From positions 1 to 61,149 of the forward strand of contig JAIXQU010000130.1 in assembly GCA_027485575.1 (NCBI GenBank): a DNA stretch of 61,149 nt, in the 5' to 3' direction. The first letter of the stretch is position 1; each line of letters opens with the position of its first letter. Origin of the DNA: Cytophagaceae bacterium. GTDB taxonomy: Bacteria; Bacteroidota; Bacteroidia; Cytophagales; Flexibacteraceae. Position numbers and translations under genes: made by a program. Positions 7,914-15,771 of the stretch are shown piece by piece. Under the pieces are notes generated by a model. The model saw nothing but the letters and a program-made list of their open reading frames with translations, was not told the DNA's origin and did not search any database.

Positions 7914-8872
7914 TTTTGTATTGAATGGCGATTTAGAATGCCAAATATATTTTTTTCTATTCGATTGACAATATCTGAATCTAAATTTAAAATTGGTTGA
8001 TGTCCAGTCATGGTCTCAAAAAGCAATAAATATCGTTCAGTTATTTGGTTTACAAAGGTTTCAGGCATATCTGGTAAATTCTGGCCCTCTCTTCCCATAA
8101 AATTATTTTCTATCAACCAGTTTCTTACAAATTCTTTTGAAAGCTGCTTTGGCATAACACCAGTTGCAATGTTTTCTTTAAAATTTTCCAGATAATAATA
8201 TCTGGATGAATCCGGTGTGTGAATCTCATCCATGAGCATTACCTGGTTGCCAAATAAGCCAAATTCGTATTTTGTATCAGCAAGAATTAGTCCTCTTTCC
8301 GTTGCCATTTCCTGTCCTTTGGCAAAAAGCTGAAGGGAGTATTTTTTCAAAACCTGATAGTTTTTGAAATCAACCACACCACTTGCTATTATTTTTTCCT
8401 CAGAAATATCCTCATCATGCCCTTGAATTGCTTTGGTAGTAGGTGTAATTATTGGCTCATCAAAACAATCATACTCTTTGAGGCCTTCTTGCATCTTAAC
8501 CCCGCAAATTTCCCTTTTTCCTGCCTGGTATTCTCGCCATGCATGCCCAACGAGATATCCCCTGACAACCATTTCAACCTGAAATGGTTTGCAAACGCGA
8601 CCAAATGAAACATTTGGATCGGGCACAGATTCCAACCAATTTGGTACAATATCCCTTGTTGCCTCTAAAAAATAAGCAGCCAACTGATTTAGGATGGCTC
8701 CTTTTTGGGGAATTGGTTTGGGTAAAATAACATCAAAGGCTGAAATCCTGTCGGTGGCTACCATTGCCATTTTGTCCTCAAAGAAATAAACATCCCTTAC
8801 TTTTCCTTTGTAAAAACCTGTCTGACCTGGAAAATGAAATGCTGTGGAATTAATTGCCTGATTGGTCTCCAT
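7910..8872 (-). CDS. purC: Phosphoribosylaminoimidazole-succinocarboxamide synthase
   Basis: A 320-residue SAICAR synthetase of the longer (about 300-residue) type. Motifs: YKGKVRDVYFFEDKMAMVATDR near residues 20-42, SAFDVILPKPIPQKGAILN, RGYLVGHAWREYQ, and the C-terminal LMDEIHTPDSSRYY. It joins CAIR and aspartate with ATP in purine synthesis. It is first in a tight minus-strand run (purC, STAS, rnz, nrnA, FKBP), so a housekeeping purine gene shares a transcript with RNA-processing and regulatory genes. A promoter -7 box lies within about 20 bases of the ATG. Confidence 0.95.
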   Translation of the reverse strand: METNQAINSTAFHFPGQTGFYKGKVRDVYFFEDKMAMVATDRISAFDVILPKPIPQKGAILNQLAAYFLEATRDIVPNWLESVPDPNVSFGRVCKPFQVEMVVRGYLVGHAWREYQAGKREICGVKMQEGLKEYDCFDEPIITPTTKAIQGHDEDISEEKIIASGVVDFKNYQVLKKYSLQLFAKGQEMATERGLILADTKYEFGLFGNQVMLMDEIHTPDSSRYYYLENFKENIATGVMPKQLSKEFVRNWLIENNFMGREGQNLPDMPETFVNQITERYLLLFETMTGHQPILNLDSDIVNRIEKNIFGILNRHSIQK

Positions 8873-8882
8873 AATAAAAAAG

Positions 8883-8890
8883 CAAACATA
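8883..8890 (-). promoter_or_regulatory. Probable purC operon -7 box
   Basis: TATGTTTG on the minus strand matches TAnnTTTG exactly. The predicted start is about 5 bases before the purC ATG (8872), so the mRNA would be almost leaderless. No good -33 box is seen; that region falls in the upstream gene's terminator. Confidence 0.45.
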
Positions 8891-8892
8891 GA

Positions 8893-8931
8893 AAAGACCA
8901 GCCTAAAATGGATATTTTTTGGCTGGTCTTT
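8893..8931 (-). terminator. Terminator between the PadR/PspC unit and purC
   Basis: An 11-bp perfect stem AAAGACCAGCC / GGCTGGTCTTT with a 17-base loop. On the minus strand it is followed by a short T-rich tail and ends transcription from the PadR-PspC-small protein unit. Confidence 0.65.
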
Positions 8932-8960
8932 CTGATTGAGTTAAAAAGTGGTGAAAGTCC

Positions 8961-9179
8961 TTATTTTTTTAATCCTTTCTTGAGGACATAATTGCTGTAA
9001 AAAGGACCAAATCCAAGGCCAAGTCTTCCCGGAAGCTTATCCTTTTTTATCTTAACCGTATTTTTTTGCTTTGATTGTTGTGCCATTGCTTTGCCTGAAG
9101 GGAGTCGGTATTGAAACAACATTGTAGACAAAACCAAAGCAGCAATCCAGATTCTTTTAATCCACATTTTCTTCTTCAT
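8961..9179 (-). CDS. Small exported protein of unknown function
   Basis: About 72 residues from the ATG at 9179 (other ATGs at 9197 and 9167). A basic start is followed by a hydrophobic segment (IWIAALVLSTMLF), then a polar basic tail ending in GRLGLGFGPFYSNYVLKKGLKK. This looks like a signal peptide or anchor plus a short secreted tail. The 5' end overlaps the last codons of the PspC gene, and a terminator follows, consistent with a third gene of that operon. I recognise no family. The open frame and location support it, but a chance ORF is possible. Confidence 0.5.
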   Translation of the reverse strand: MKKKMWIKRIWIAALVLSTMLFQYRLPSGKAMAQQSKQKNTVKIKKDKLPGRLGLGFGPFYSNYVLKKGLKK

Positions 9180-10965
9180 TTTCTGATTCGGTTGCATCTT
9201 GTATTTCTTCTGATTTTTCCTTGCAGGTCAGGCATTTAAGCCCCTTTTTGTTAAACAACCAAACATTGCCTTCCAACTGACCTACATTATAACCATTTGG
9301 ATACAATGTATTTCTGAGCATATCACTAAGCTCCCTGTCAATCGTAAATTTCCGACCATAGGGCACATATAGATTCATTGTCAATCTTTGCGCACGGTAA
9401 GGAGTATTTGGGTCAATGGTAAGGTCAGAATCAAATATCAGGCTGGAGTCCTGTTGAACCACATTGAGTAAAGCCAGGCGGGCATTCGAGCTGGCTTCTT
9501 TTCTGTTTTTACCTTGGGCTTTGAACCTCTTGGTAAGCTTAAAAGTAGAATCTTCCCATCCATGAATTTCAAGTTCCAATGGATAAATGCCATCGGGATT
9601 CCCTTCAACCGGATTTAAGTTTAAGCTAACCAGTTCTGATTTAATTTTATATTCAATTGTCTCTACGTAATTCCCTTCTTCTTTAAACTTCTGGGCAAAA
9701 GGAATAATGGTAATTGCTGACCCAATCGCACCAATAAAAAACAAACCAACCAATACCAGTCCAACTACAGGAATTATTAAATTCCGTTTTGCCATGAGGC
9801 TGAAGGAAAGTAGAAGTAGCAAAATAGCGGGAATCATAGCGGCAGAAGAGGCGAAAAACACCATTAAAGGAGAAATTTCAGAAGCCAATCTACCCAATGG
9901 AAAATCTCCGGTTTGAATGCTGTATGCATTGGGTTCAATCCATCCAAGACCAACTCCTGCCAATATCACAATGGCAAATAGAAAACTACTACCAAGGAGG
10001 AGTAAAATCAAAGCAACAAAAACCCGGATTGCGTCGAATGCAAATTTTACCAGCGGTCCCAAGCCTGTGACAACCATTGACATAAGTTTAAACGGAAAGG
10101 AAAGAAGCTTGACAACATTGTTTTTTGCCTTCTCATCATCAAGCTTGACGTTTTTTCTGATTTGGTCCTCTATACTGTTTAATGTAACCGGGTTTCCTTC
10201 CATTTGAATTTCATCGGTCAAAGATTTTGCCTCCGGGGTTATCGCCCAGAGCACTATATAGGTTATCAATCCAACCCCGCCGAAAAATGTAGTTACAAGA
10301 AAAATAATCCGGATAATCACAGGATCTATGTTAAAATATGCGCCAATACCTCCCGATACTCCGGCTACAATCTGGTCTTTCCGACTTCGTAAAAACTTCT
10401 TGAATTTCCCTTTGTTCTCAAGGTTAGGATTTGCCGGCATTACAATCCAAAGAATCAGATAACCTACTAATATAGAGCCACCTAAACTGGGTAGAATTGT
10501 AAATCCAAAAAATAAGGCAACTACCCCCAACCTAAGCCATAATGGATTAATTCCGAAATATGCTGCGACTCCAGAAAGAACTCCCCCTATCAGGGCATTC
10601 GCAGAATCTCTTGAAAGCTTTTTTTGTTCTTCAAAGTTACCAGAGGCACTGGATTGGTTTTGATCTGAACTTTCGCTAGATGCATTTAAAGGAATATCAT
10701 CTTCGTCCATCATATCTTCTACACTTCCAAGTTGCTTCACAATGGCTTCCACATCTTCTATGGAAATTGCCTGTTTGGATTCTGAAATTAAGTCAGAGAA
10801 TAATTCGGCAATCCTTGCTTCTATGTCATCCTGAATTTCAGCACCACCCTGGATGTTTAAAAAATATTGTTTTACAGAGCCAAGGTATTTTTGCAGGATC
10901 TCGTAGGCATCTTCTTCAATATGAAATACAACCCCTGCCAGGTTGATTGTGATTGTCTTTTTCAT
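9157..10965 (-). CDS. Membrane protein with two PspC domains
   Basis: A 602-residue protein from the ATG at 10965. The N-terminal MKKTITINLAGVVFHIEEDAY segment is typical of PspC proteins next to PadR regulators in Bacteroidota; upstream residues of the longer frame are not conserved-looking. Residues 1-85 are cytoplasmic. Two PspC domains follow: LSRDSANALIGGVLSGVAAYF (about 117-178) and KDQIVAGVSGGIGAYFNIDP (about 190-245). More transmembrane segments lie around 310-450, then a soluble C-terminal domain ending in an acidic tail with a CLTC pair. PspC domains are linked to membrane-stress sensing; the role here is inferred. The ATG overlaps the PadR stop (ATGA). Confidence 0.85.
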   Translation of the reverse strand: MKKTITINLAGVVFHIEEDAYEILQKYLGSVKQYFLNIQGGAEIQDDIEARIAELFSDLISESKQAISIEDVEAIVKQLGSVEDMMDEDDIPLNASSESSDQNQSSASGNFEEQKKLSRDSANALIGGVLSGVAAYFGINPLWLRLGVVALFFGFTILPSLGGSILVGYLILWIVMPANPNLENKGKFKKFLRSRKDQIVAGVSGGIGAYFNIDPVIIRIIFLVTTFFGGVGLITYIVLWAITPEAKSLTDEIQMEGNPVTLNSIEDQIRKNVKLDDEKAKNNVVKLLSFPFKLMSMVVTGLGPLVKFAFDAIRVFVALILLLLGSSFLFAIVILAGVGLGWIEPNAYSIQTGDFPLGRLASEISPLMVFFASSAAMIPAILLLLLSFSLMAKRNLIIPVVGLVLVGLFFIGAIGSAITIIPFAQKFKEEGNYVETIEYKIKSELVSLNLNPVEGNPDGIYPLELEIHGWEDSTFKLTKRFKAQGKNRKEASSNARLALLNVVQQDSSLIFDSDLTIDPNTPYRAQRLTMNLYVPYGRKFTIDRELSDMLRNTLYPNGYNVGQLEGNVWLFNKKGLKCLTCKEKSEEIQDATESENEEENVD

Positions 10966-11333
10966 AACGATTCGGTTTGGGGGTTTGTAAATTGTGAAAG
11001 TGTTTCGGTTTTTGTCATTATCTGACTGACTGAAGCAGATATTTCCAGCCATGTATTGCCAAGCTCTTTGAGAAACTGATTTCCAATCTCTGTTAGCATG
11101 TAATACTTTCTTGGTGGTCCTGAAACAGACTCCACCCATTTGTAATCCAGATATCCGGCATTTTTAAGCCTGGTCAGGAGTGGATAAAGTGTTCCTTCTA
11201 CCACCATCATCTTTGCTTGTGTCAGCTCCTGAATCATATCTGAAGTGTACACCTCCCCTCTCGAAATAATGTTGAGGACGCACAATTCTAGAATTCCCTT
11301 CCGGAGCTGAACTTGTATATTGTCGATGTTCAT
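10962..11333 (-). CDS. PadR-family transcriptional regulator
   Basis: A 123-residue protein from the ATG at 11333 (MNIDNIQVQLRKGILELCVL). It has the PadR winged helix: ISRGEVYTSDMIQELTQAKMMVVEGTLYPLL, then RLKNAGYL and PPRKYYMLTEIG. The longer upstream frame would run through the promoter and is rejected. It is co-transcribed with the PspC gene and preceded by a perfect palindrome overlapping its promoter, so it probably autorepresses the operon. The effector is unknown. Confidence 0.9.
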   Translation of the reverse strand: MNIDNIQVQLRKGILELCVLNIISRGEVYTSDMIQELTQAKMMVVEGTLYPLLTRLKNAGYLDYKWVESVSGPPRKYYMLTEIGNQFLKELGNTWLEISASVSQIMTKTETLSQFTNPQTESL

Positions 11334-11358
11334 AGGAATTTTTAAAAGGTTGATGACG

Positions 11359-11395
11359 CAAAGATAACTAAGGTACTTTGTATTGCAAAGTACCT
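11359..11395 (-). promoter_or_regulatory. PadR operon promoter overlapped by a perfect palindromic operator
   Basis: The palindrome spans 11371-11395: 10-bp arms AGGTACTTTG and CAAAGTACCT around TATTG. On the minus strand TTTG (11389-11386, inside the palindrome) is 19 bases before TATCTTTG (11366-11359), an exact TTTG-N19-TAnnTTTG promoter. A repressor on the palindrome would cover the -33 box. The predicted leader is about 20 bases. Autorepression by PadR is inferred from position. Confidence 0.75.
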
Positions 11396-11713
11396 GTTTA
11401 AATAATTTTCCATACATAACATAGTACCAAGCAAGACTCGCTTCTATGCTTTGTCTTAATCATCAATAATTCAGTGGTTTACAATTTTTGTCTGATTCAA
11501 TTTGAAACAAATAAAAAAACTTGAACAAATGTTAAGTGGTAATTCTGATGGATAGATAGCTCGTTATTCTTAAAAAATACTCCTTAAAAAATGAGATTCA
11601 GCACTCAGGAATGACCGGTTCAGAAAAGGAAAGGAAATAATTTAGAATGATTCACAATAATTTTTTGGCATTGAATTTGACAACCTTAATCATTTTATAA
11701 CACATATACCAAA
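11396..11713. other. Intergenic region between PadR and the sorting-tail protein
   Basis: AT-rich spacer separating divergent genes. I see no open frame with coding character, no clear promoter for the 11,714 gene (only a weak TGAATTTG about 45 bases upstream) and no repeat. Confidence 0.5.
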
Positions 11714-12544
11714 ATGAAGAAAATATTTTTTGCCCTTGCCTTATTGATCAGCTTACAGGGATTAAAGGCCCAACAAATCTGGAGTGAGGACTTTCAAGGC
11801 TACAGTGGCTTTGGAGAAGTTCCTGGAAATGGCTGGATTACAACTGGGGTCGGTGGATTCCTTGTCCGGCTACGGGGACTTAATGCAGATACAAATGTGA
11901 AAGTAATAGAAGCCATTTTGACCCAAAACAGGAAAAAGGATTCTTTGATTACCCCTTCTTTTGGACCCTTGGCTGCCAATTCTATCCTTAGTTTTAAAGC
12001 CAGACTGGTTGAGAACTACAGTGGTATTATTCCAACTTTGAACCATTGGCCTGCCGCTGGCGATTTTGTTTCGGCCTACATTTCTACCGATGGAGGAACT
12101 ACTTACCAGCTCCTTCAAAATCTGATAACTAGTTTTCCAGCCACGGGAAGTAGTACTGCCTTTGTCAATTTTTCAATTCCTTTAAATGGATTTGATGGAC
12201 TTAATGCCAGGGTAAAATTCGTTACGAAATTGACAGCTGGAAGCTATTATCCTAGTTTTGATGACTTCTCTGTTACCAATTTAACCTCCATCAAATCTTT
12301 GAAGATAAATCCGGAATTAAGCCTGTATCCCAATCCCAGCAATGGCACTGTATTGTTATCTGCCAACGGGTTTTCTAATAGAGCTCAGGTGGAAGTGTTT
12401 AACATATTGGGAACAAAAGTTTTTTCAGGAAACCTAATCAATGAAAAAACCAATTTAGACCTTAGTGATTTAAAATCAGGAGTTTATCTTGTAAAAATCT
12501 CTGAAGGCAAACATGTAGCCGTAAACCGGTTAATTTTGAAATAA
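11714..12544 (+). CDS. Secreted protein with type IX secretion C-terminal sorting domain
   Basis: A 276-residue protein with a signal peptide (MKKIFFALALLISLQGLKAQ). Residues about 22-190 resemble the adhesin-like 'choice-of-anchor J' jelly-roll fold: IWSEDFQGYSGFGEVPGNGW at the start, SILSFKARL, AYISTDGGTTYQLLQ and RVKFVTKL. The last 80 residues are a typical type A sorting domain: LSLYPNPSNGTVLLSANG, VEVFNILGTKVFSG, DLSDLKSGVYLVKISEG, RLILK. It should pass the outer membrane through the type IX system and be anchored or released there. The function beyond surface localisation is not evident. Confidence 0.85.
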   Translation: MKKIFFALALLISLQGLKAQQIWSEDFQGYSGFGEVPGNGWITTGVGGFLVRLRGLNADTNVKVIEAILTQNRKKDSLITPSFGPLAANSILSFKARLVENYSGIIPTLNHWPAAGDFVSAYISTDGGTTYQLLQNLITSFPATGSSTAFVNFSIPLNGFDGLNARVKFVTKLTAGSYYPSFDDFSVTNLTSIKSLKINPELSLYPNPSNGTVLLSANGFSNRAQVEVFNILGTKVFSGNLINEKTNLDLSDLKSGVYLVKISEGKHVAVNRLILK

Positions 12545-12560
12545 AGATTCTGCAATAGAT

Positions 12561-12592
12561 AAAAAAAGGCAGAAGAAATTCTGCCTTTTTTT
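12561..12592. terminator. Bidirectional terminator between convergent genes
   Basis: Stem GGCAGAA / TTCTGCC with loop GAAA, flanked by seven A's before and seven T's after, so it can serve both strands. It sits between the plus-strand 11,714 gene and the end of ispF. Confidence 0.85.
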
Positions 12593-13073
12593 ATGCATAA
12601 AGCAGACAAACTGCCTTTGCTTCTATCCCTTTCATTTCGCCGGCAAATCCCATTCTTTCTGCGGTAGTTGCCTTAATGGATACCTCATCCTGGCTTATCT
12701 CCAATACTTTGGAAATCACTTCTTTCATAGCAGGCACATAACCTGCTATTTTTGGGGATTGAAGTATGAGTGCACAATCTACATTTCCAACTTTCCATCC
12801 TTTTTCAACAATCAAATCAAAGGTTCGCTTGAGTAGAATCTTGCTATCAATACCTTTGTATTGGTTATCGGTATCAGCAAAATGAATTCCGATATCTCCT
12901 AAAGATAAAGCCCCAAGGAGGGCATCGCAAATGGCATGAAGCAAAACATCCGCATCAGAATGCCCCAAAGCACCTAGCCTTGAAGGTATTTGAATACCAC
13001 CCAACCAAAGGTGTCTACCTTCTACCAGTTGGTGGACGTCGTAACCAAGACCTACCTTTATTTTTGGCTTCAT
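12591..13073 (-). CDS. ispF: 2-C-methyl-D-erythritol 2,4-cyclodiphosphate synthase
   Basis: A 160-residue IspF. Metal site D12-V-H14 (GLGYDVHQL) and H46 (HSDADVLLHAICDALLGAL), GDIGIHFADTD, and the C-terminal KATTAERMGFAGEMKGIEA. It makes MEcPP from CDP-ME 2-phosphate in the non-mevalonate isoprenoid pathway. The ATG at 13073 shares one base with the stop of the upstream M16 peptidase gene (TGATG); a TTG codon one step earlier is the alternative start. Confidence 0.95.
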   Translation of the reverse strand: MKPKIKVGLGYDVHQLVEGRHLWLGGIQIPSRLGALGHSDADVLLHAICDALLGALSLGDIGIHFADTDNQYKGIDSKILLKRTFDLIVEKGWKVGNVDCALILQSPKIAGYVPAMKEVISKVLEISQDEVSIKATTAERMGFAGEMKGIEAKAVCLLYA

Positions 13074-14317
13074 CAATTGGAAGAAATAGACTTATATATT
13101 AATGTGTTTTCCTTTTCAGGAGATATGAGTTTTTTAAATGTCTGCTCCAGAAATTCTTTGCTCACTTTTCCTACCTTTTCTAATTCCTGCTCAAATCCAT
13201 CCGGATTTCCCAATAAAGTAAAATATGCAAGGTTCAAAGCTCTGTGTAACAATTCAACATCTGCCCCGGCTAACGCGGTTTCAGATTGATTTTTAACCTT
13301 TTGCAATTCTTCTTCGCTAAAGCCTTGTTGCTGAAGAAGTGTGATTTCGTCCATCAGTTTTTTCTCAGCTTCAGCAACTGAAATGCCTTCATTTACTTTT
13401 CCCTCGATGATCACCAGGCCTGGATCTGTACTTCCAGTCACATACGCATTTAAACTATGAAATATTCTTTCCTCCTTCACAAGCTTGTTAACTAACCTTG
13501 AAGACTTTCCATGACCAAGTATATCTGTTAACAAATTGGCGGCATAAAACTCATCATCCATTCTGCCGGACATATGGTATGCCTTATAAATGGATGACAT
13601 GGGCACATTGGCTTCTACTTCTTTTCTTCTGGCTTCCAATTGAACAGGCTCAACAGGCAATTTCTTTGCAGGCATTTCACCTTTCGGAATAGGTCCAAAC
13701 CATTTTTCTGCAAGGCTTTTTACCATGTCCGCTTCCACATTTCCAGCAACAACCAGAATGGCGTTATTTGGTCTGTAGAATTTAAAAAAGAAGTTTTTAA
13801 CATCTTCAATATGAGCGTCTTCAATATGCTTCAGGTTTAGACCAATCGTAGGCCAGCGGTAAGGATGTTTTTTAAATGCAAGATCTCTTAGATGATGCAT
13901 TGCATCACCATAAGGCTGATTCAAATATCGTTGTTTAAATTCCTCAACAACCACTCCTTTCTGAACATCCAGTGATTTTTGGCCAAACGCCAGACTGAGC
14001 ATTCTATCGCTTTCAAGCCAAAAAGCAGTTTCCAGATTTTCTACCGGAATCTGGATATAATAATTGGTGATGTCCGGATTGGTGAAGGCATTGTTTTCTC
14101 CTCCGACCATTTGCAAAGGCTCATCATAAACAGGGATATTGACAGAACCACCAAACATTAAATGCTCAAAAAGGTGGGCAAAACCTGTTTGTTCCGGATT
14201 CTCATCTCTTGACCCTACATTATACATAAGGTTTACTACGGCCATTGGGTTTTCTTTATCAGGTAAAACCAAAACCTGAAGACCATTTTCTAAAAAGAAT
14301 GAAGTGTATTTTGACAT
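13073..14317 (-). CDS. M16-family zinc metallopeptidase
   Basis: A 414-residue insulinase-like protein with the inverted zinc motif HLFEH (H48, E51, H52) near the N-terminus, the downstream KGVVVEEFKQRYLNQPYGD region supplying the third ligand, and an M16C half (about 180-360). No signal peptide is apparent. Single-copy proteins of this size often work with a second M16 subunit, which is not seen here. The stop is coupled to the start of ispF. The substrate is unknown. Confidence 0.88.
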   Translation of the reverse strand: MSKYTSFFLENGLQVLVLPDKENPMAVVNLMYNVGSRDENPEQTGFAHLFEHLMFGGSVNIPVYDEPLQMVGGENNAFTNPDITNYYIQIPVENLETAFWLESDRMLSLAFGQKSLDVQKGVVVEEFKQRYLNQPYGDAMHHLRDLAFKKHPYRWPTIGLNLKHIEDAHIEDVKNFFFKFYRPNNAILVVAGNVEADMVKSLAEKWFGPIPKGEMPAKKLPVEPVQLEARRKEVEANVPMSSIYKAYHMSGRMDDEFYAANLLTDILGHGKSSRLVNKLVKEERIFHSLNAYVTGSTDPGLVIIEGKVNEGISVAEAEKKLMDEITLLQQQGFSEEELQKVKNQSETALAGADVELLHRALNLAYFTLLGNPDGFEQELEKVGKVSKEFLEQTFKKLISPEKENTLIYKSISSN

Positions 14318-14385
14318 TATAATATACTAAGCATAAACCAATTCTGATTCAATCGGATTTTTTAAAAATTTATAAACTACCACTA

Positions 14386-15681
14386 TCACAAAGGATCTGT
14401 TAGAATCGGCTTTGAAATTTTTGAAAGACTGTCTTTCTCATAAGGGAACTGAAGCACCCAAAGCCCAGCCACAAAAGGCAAGAGATTTACATTGAGTTCT
14501 TGCGGCAGAACAAACCAAATCGCCAGGACTATTCCAAAATAATAAAACAATAAAACTCTAAGCCACTCCGGTTTTTGGGCTGAAATCATAAGATAAAAAC
14601 CCAAAACCAAAAAAGCAGGATTGGCCCAAATTAAATTAAAATTCCATGCGGCAGTTTTATGGTTGGTAAAAAACCAAATAAGCGTTTCAATTAAACCTAA
14701 AATACCTGCCAGAGAAAACAAAATCCCGTTCCAGATTCTGAATAACCGTGCTAATCTATTCTGTTTGATAAAAAGGAAAATCGAGATAAAAAGCAATACG
14801 GAGAAAATAAAGGCGGGCGAAATCAAAAAAGTATCAGACCCAAAACTGGCATCGGATTGATATAATACAGAACTACTTATAACCATCGGAAATTCTAAAA
14901 AACCCCTTTTAATTTTTGCCCTGCTCAATTCCTGTTCAATTCCATCTGGTAAAAACCGGAACTCTTTACCTGTCATTGGCTGGTCTATTGGCAGCCCCAA
15001 ACCAAGGTCAATTCCCAACCTTCCCCATGGCTGAAAAACTGTATATTGGTGTATCAATTTTCGGTGTGTTATTTTTCCTTGTGGCTGAATGGATGACCAT
15101 AATATACTTTGATTTAAAGCTGAATCCAACAGGTCCACAATTTTTGTAGAGCAATTATTGTAAAAATAGTCATAATGGTACTCCCTGTTTTCAGGCCTTA
15201 GATTGGTATTAAGAAAAGAAACTAATTTTTGGATTTCAACTGAATCCAAATTTAAAACCTGTTCTCTTACCGACCTTTTATAGTATCTGTATTGATTCAT
15301 AAACTCATCCATTGAGCTTAGCCCAAGCATATATAACATAGAACCTTTGGCAAAATTTCCATAAAAATTTTCCTGGTTAAAATCAAAAACTCCATAATTA
15401 AACACCAAATCCAATCCATTTATCGGGTCTTTTATTCGAATAGCCGAATGCCCGAATGCCTCATACAATTCAGGTCCCGGCCCACAAGTTAATATGGAGA
15501 CCTGAGCTTCTTTGCTTAACCTTGGGGAATCACTTTCAATTGAATCTGCCTTCAATGGATTCAAAACGAATAGATTAATGATGAAAAATACACTTATGAA
15601 AGAAGGCCAATAACGAAAAGAGAACCGCTTAATTTGGTAGAATCTTAGCGAGAAACTAACAAACAAATATTTGACTTTCAT
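14386..15681 (-). CDS. DUF4105 membrane protein (Lnb N-terminal-like domain)
   Basis: A 431-residue protein. An N-terminal hydrophobic segment (FISVFFIINLFVLNPLKADS) acts as signal or anchor. An extracytoplasmic domain (about 55-270) carries the DUF4105 signature: VSILTCGPGPELYEAFGHSA, FNYGVFDFNQENFYGNFAKG and YHYDYFYNNCSTKIVDLLDS, with the H/NNC residues of an NlpC/P60-like thiol site. At least four transmembrane helices follow (about 285-420). Related domains occur in lipoprotein N-acyl transferase Lnb, but the activity here is not established. Divergent from the TPR-SpoIIE gene. Confidence 0.82.
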   Translation of the reverse strand: MKVKYLFVSFSLRFYQIKRFSFRYWPSFISVFFIINLFVLNPLKADSIESDSPRLSKEAQVSILTCGPGPELYEAFGHSAIRIKDPINGLDLVFNYGVFDFNQENFYGNFAKGSMLYMLGLSSMDEFMNQYRYYKRSVREQVLNLDSVEIQKLVSFLNTNLRPENREYHYDYFYNNCSTKIVDLLDSALNQSILWSSIQPQGKITHRKLIHQYTVFQPWGRLGIDLGLGLPIDQPMTGKEFRFLPDGIEQELSRAKIKRGFLEFPMVISSSVLYQSDASFGSDTFLISPAFIFSVLLFISIFLFIKQNRLARLFRIWNGILFSLAGILGLIETLIWFFTNHKTAAWNFNLIWANPAFLVLGFYLMISAQKPEWLRVLLFYYFGIVLAIWFVLPQELNVNLLPFVAGLWVLQFPYEKDSLSKISKPILTDPL

Positions 15682-15771
15682 TGTATATCATTTAGATTTC
15701 GTTGAGATATAATTTAACCCCTGATTGTAAAGGCAAATAGACCTGTTTATTTTTTAATATTTTACATTCAA

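Noticed and set aside
11371-11395. PadR palindrome as a terminator
   Set aside because: No T run follows on either strand, it is AT-rich in the arms, and it coincides with the promoter -33 box.
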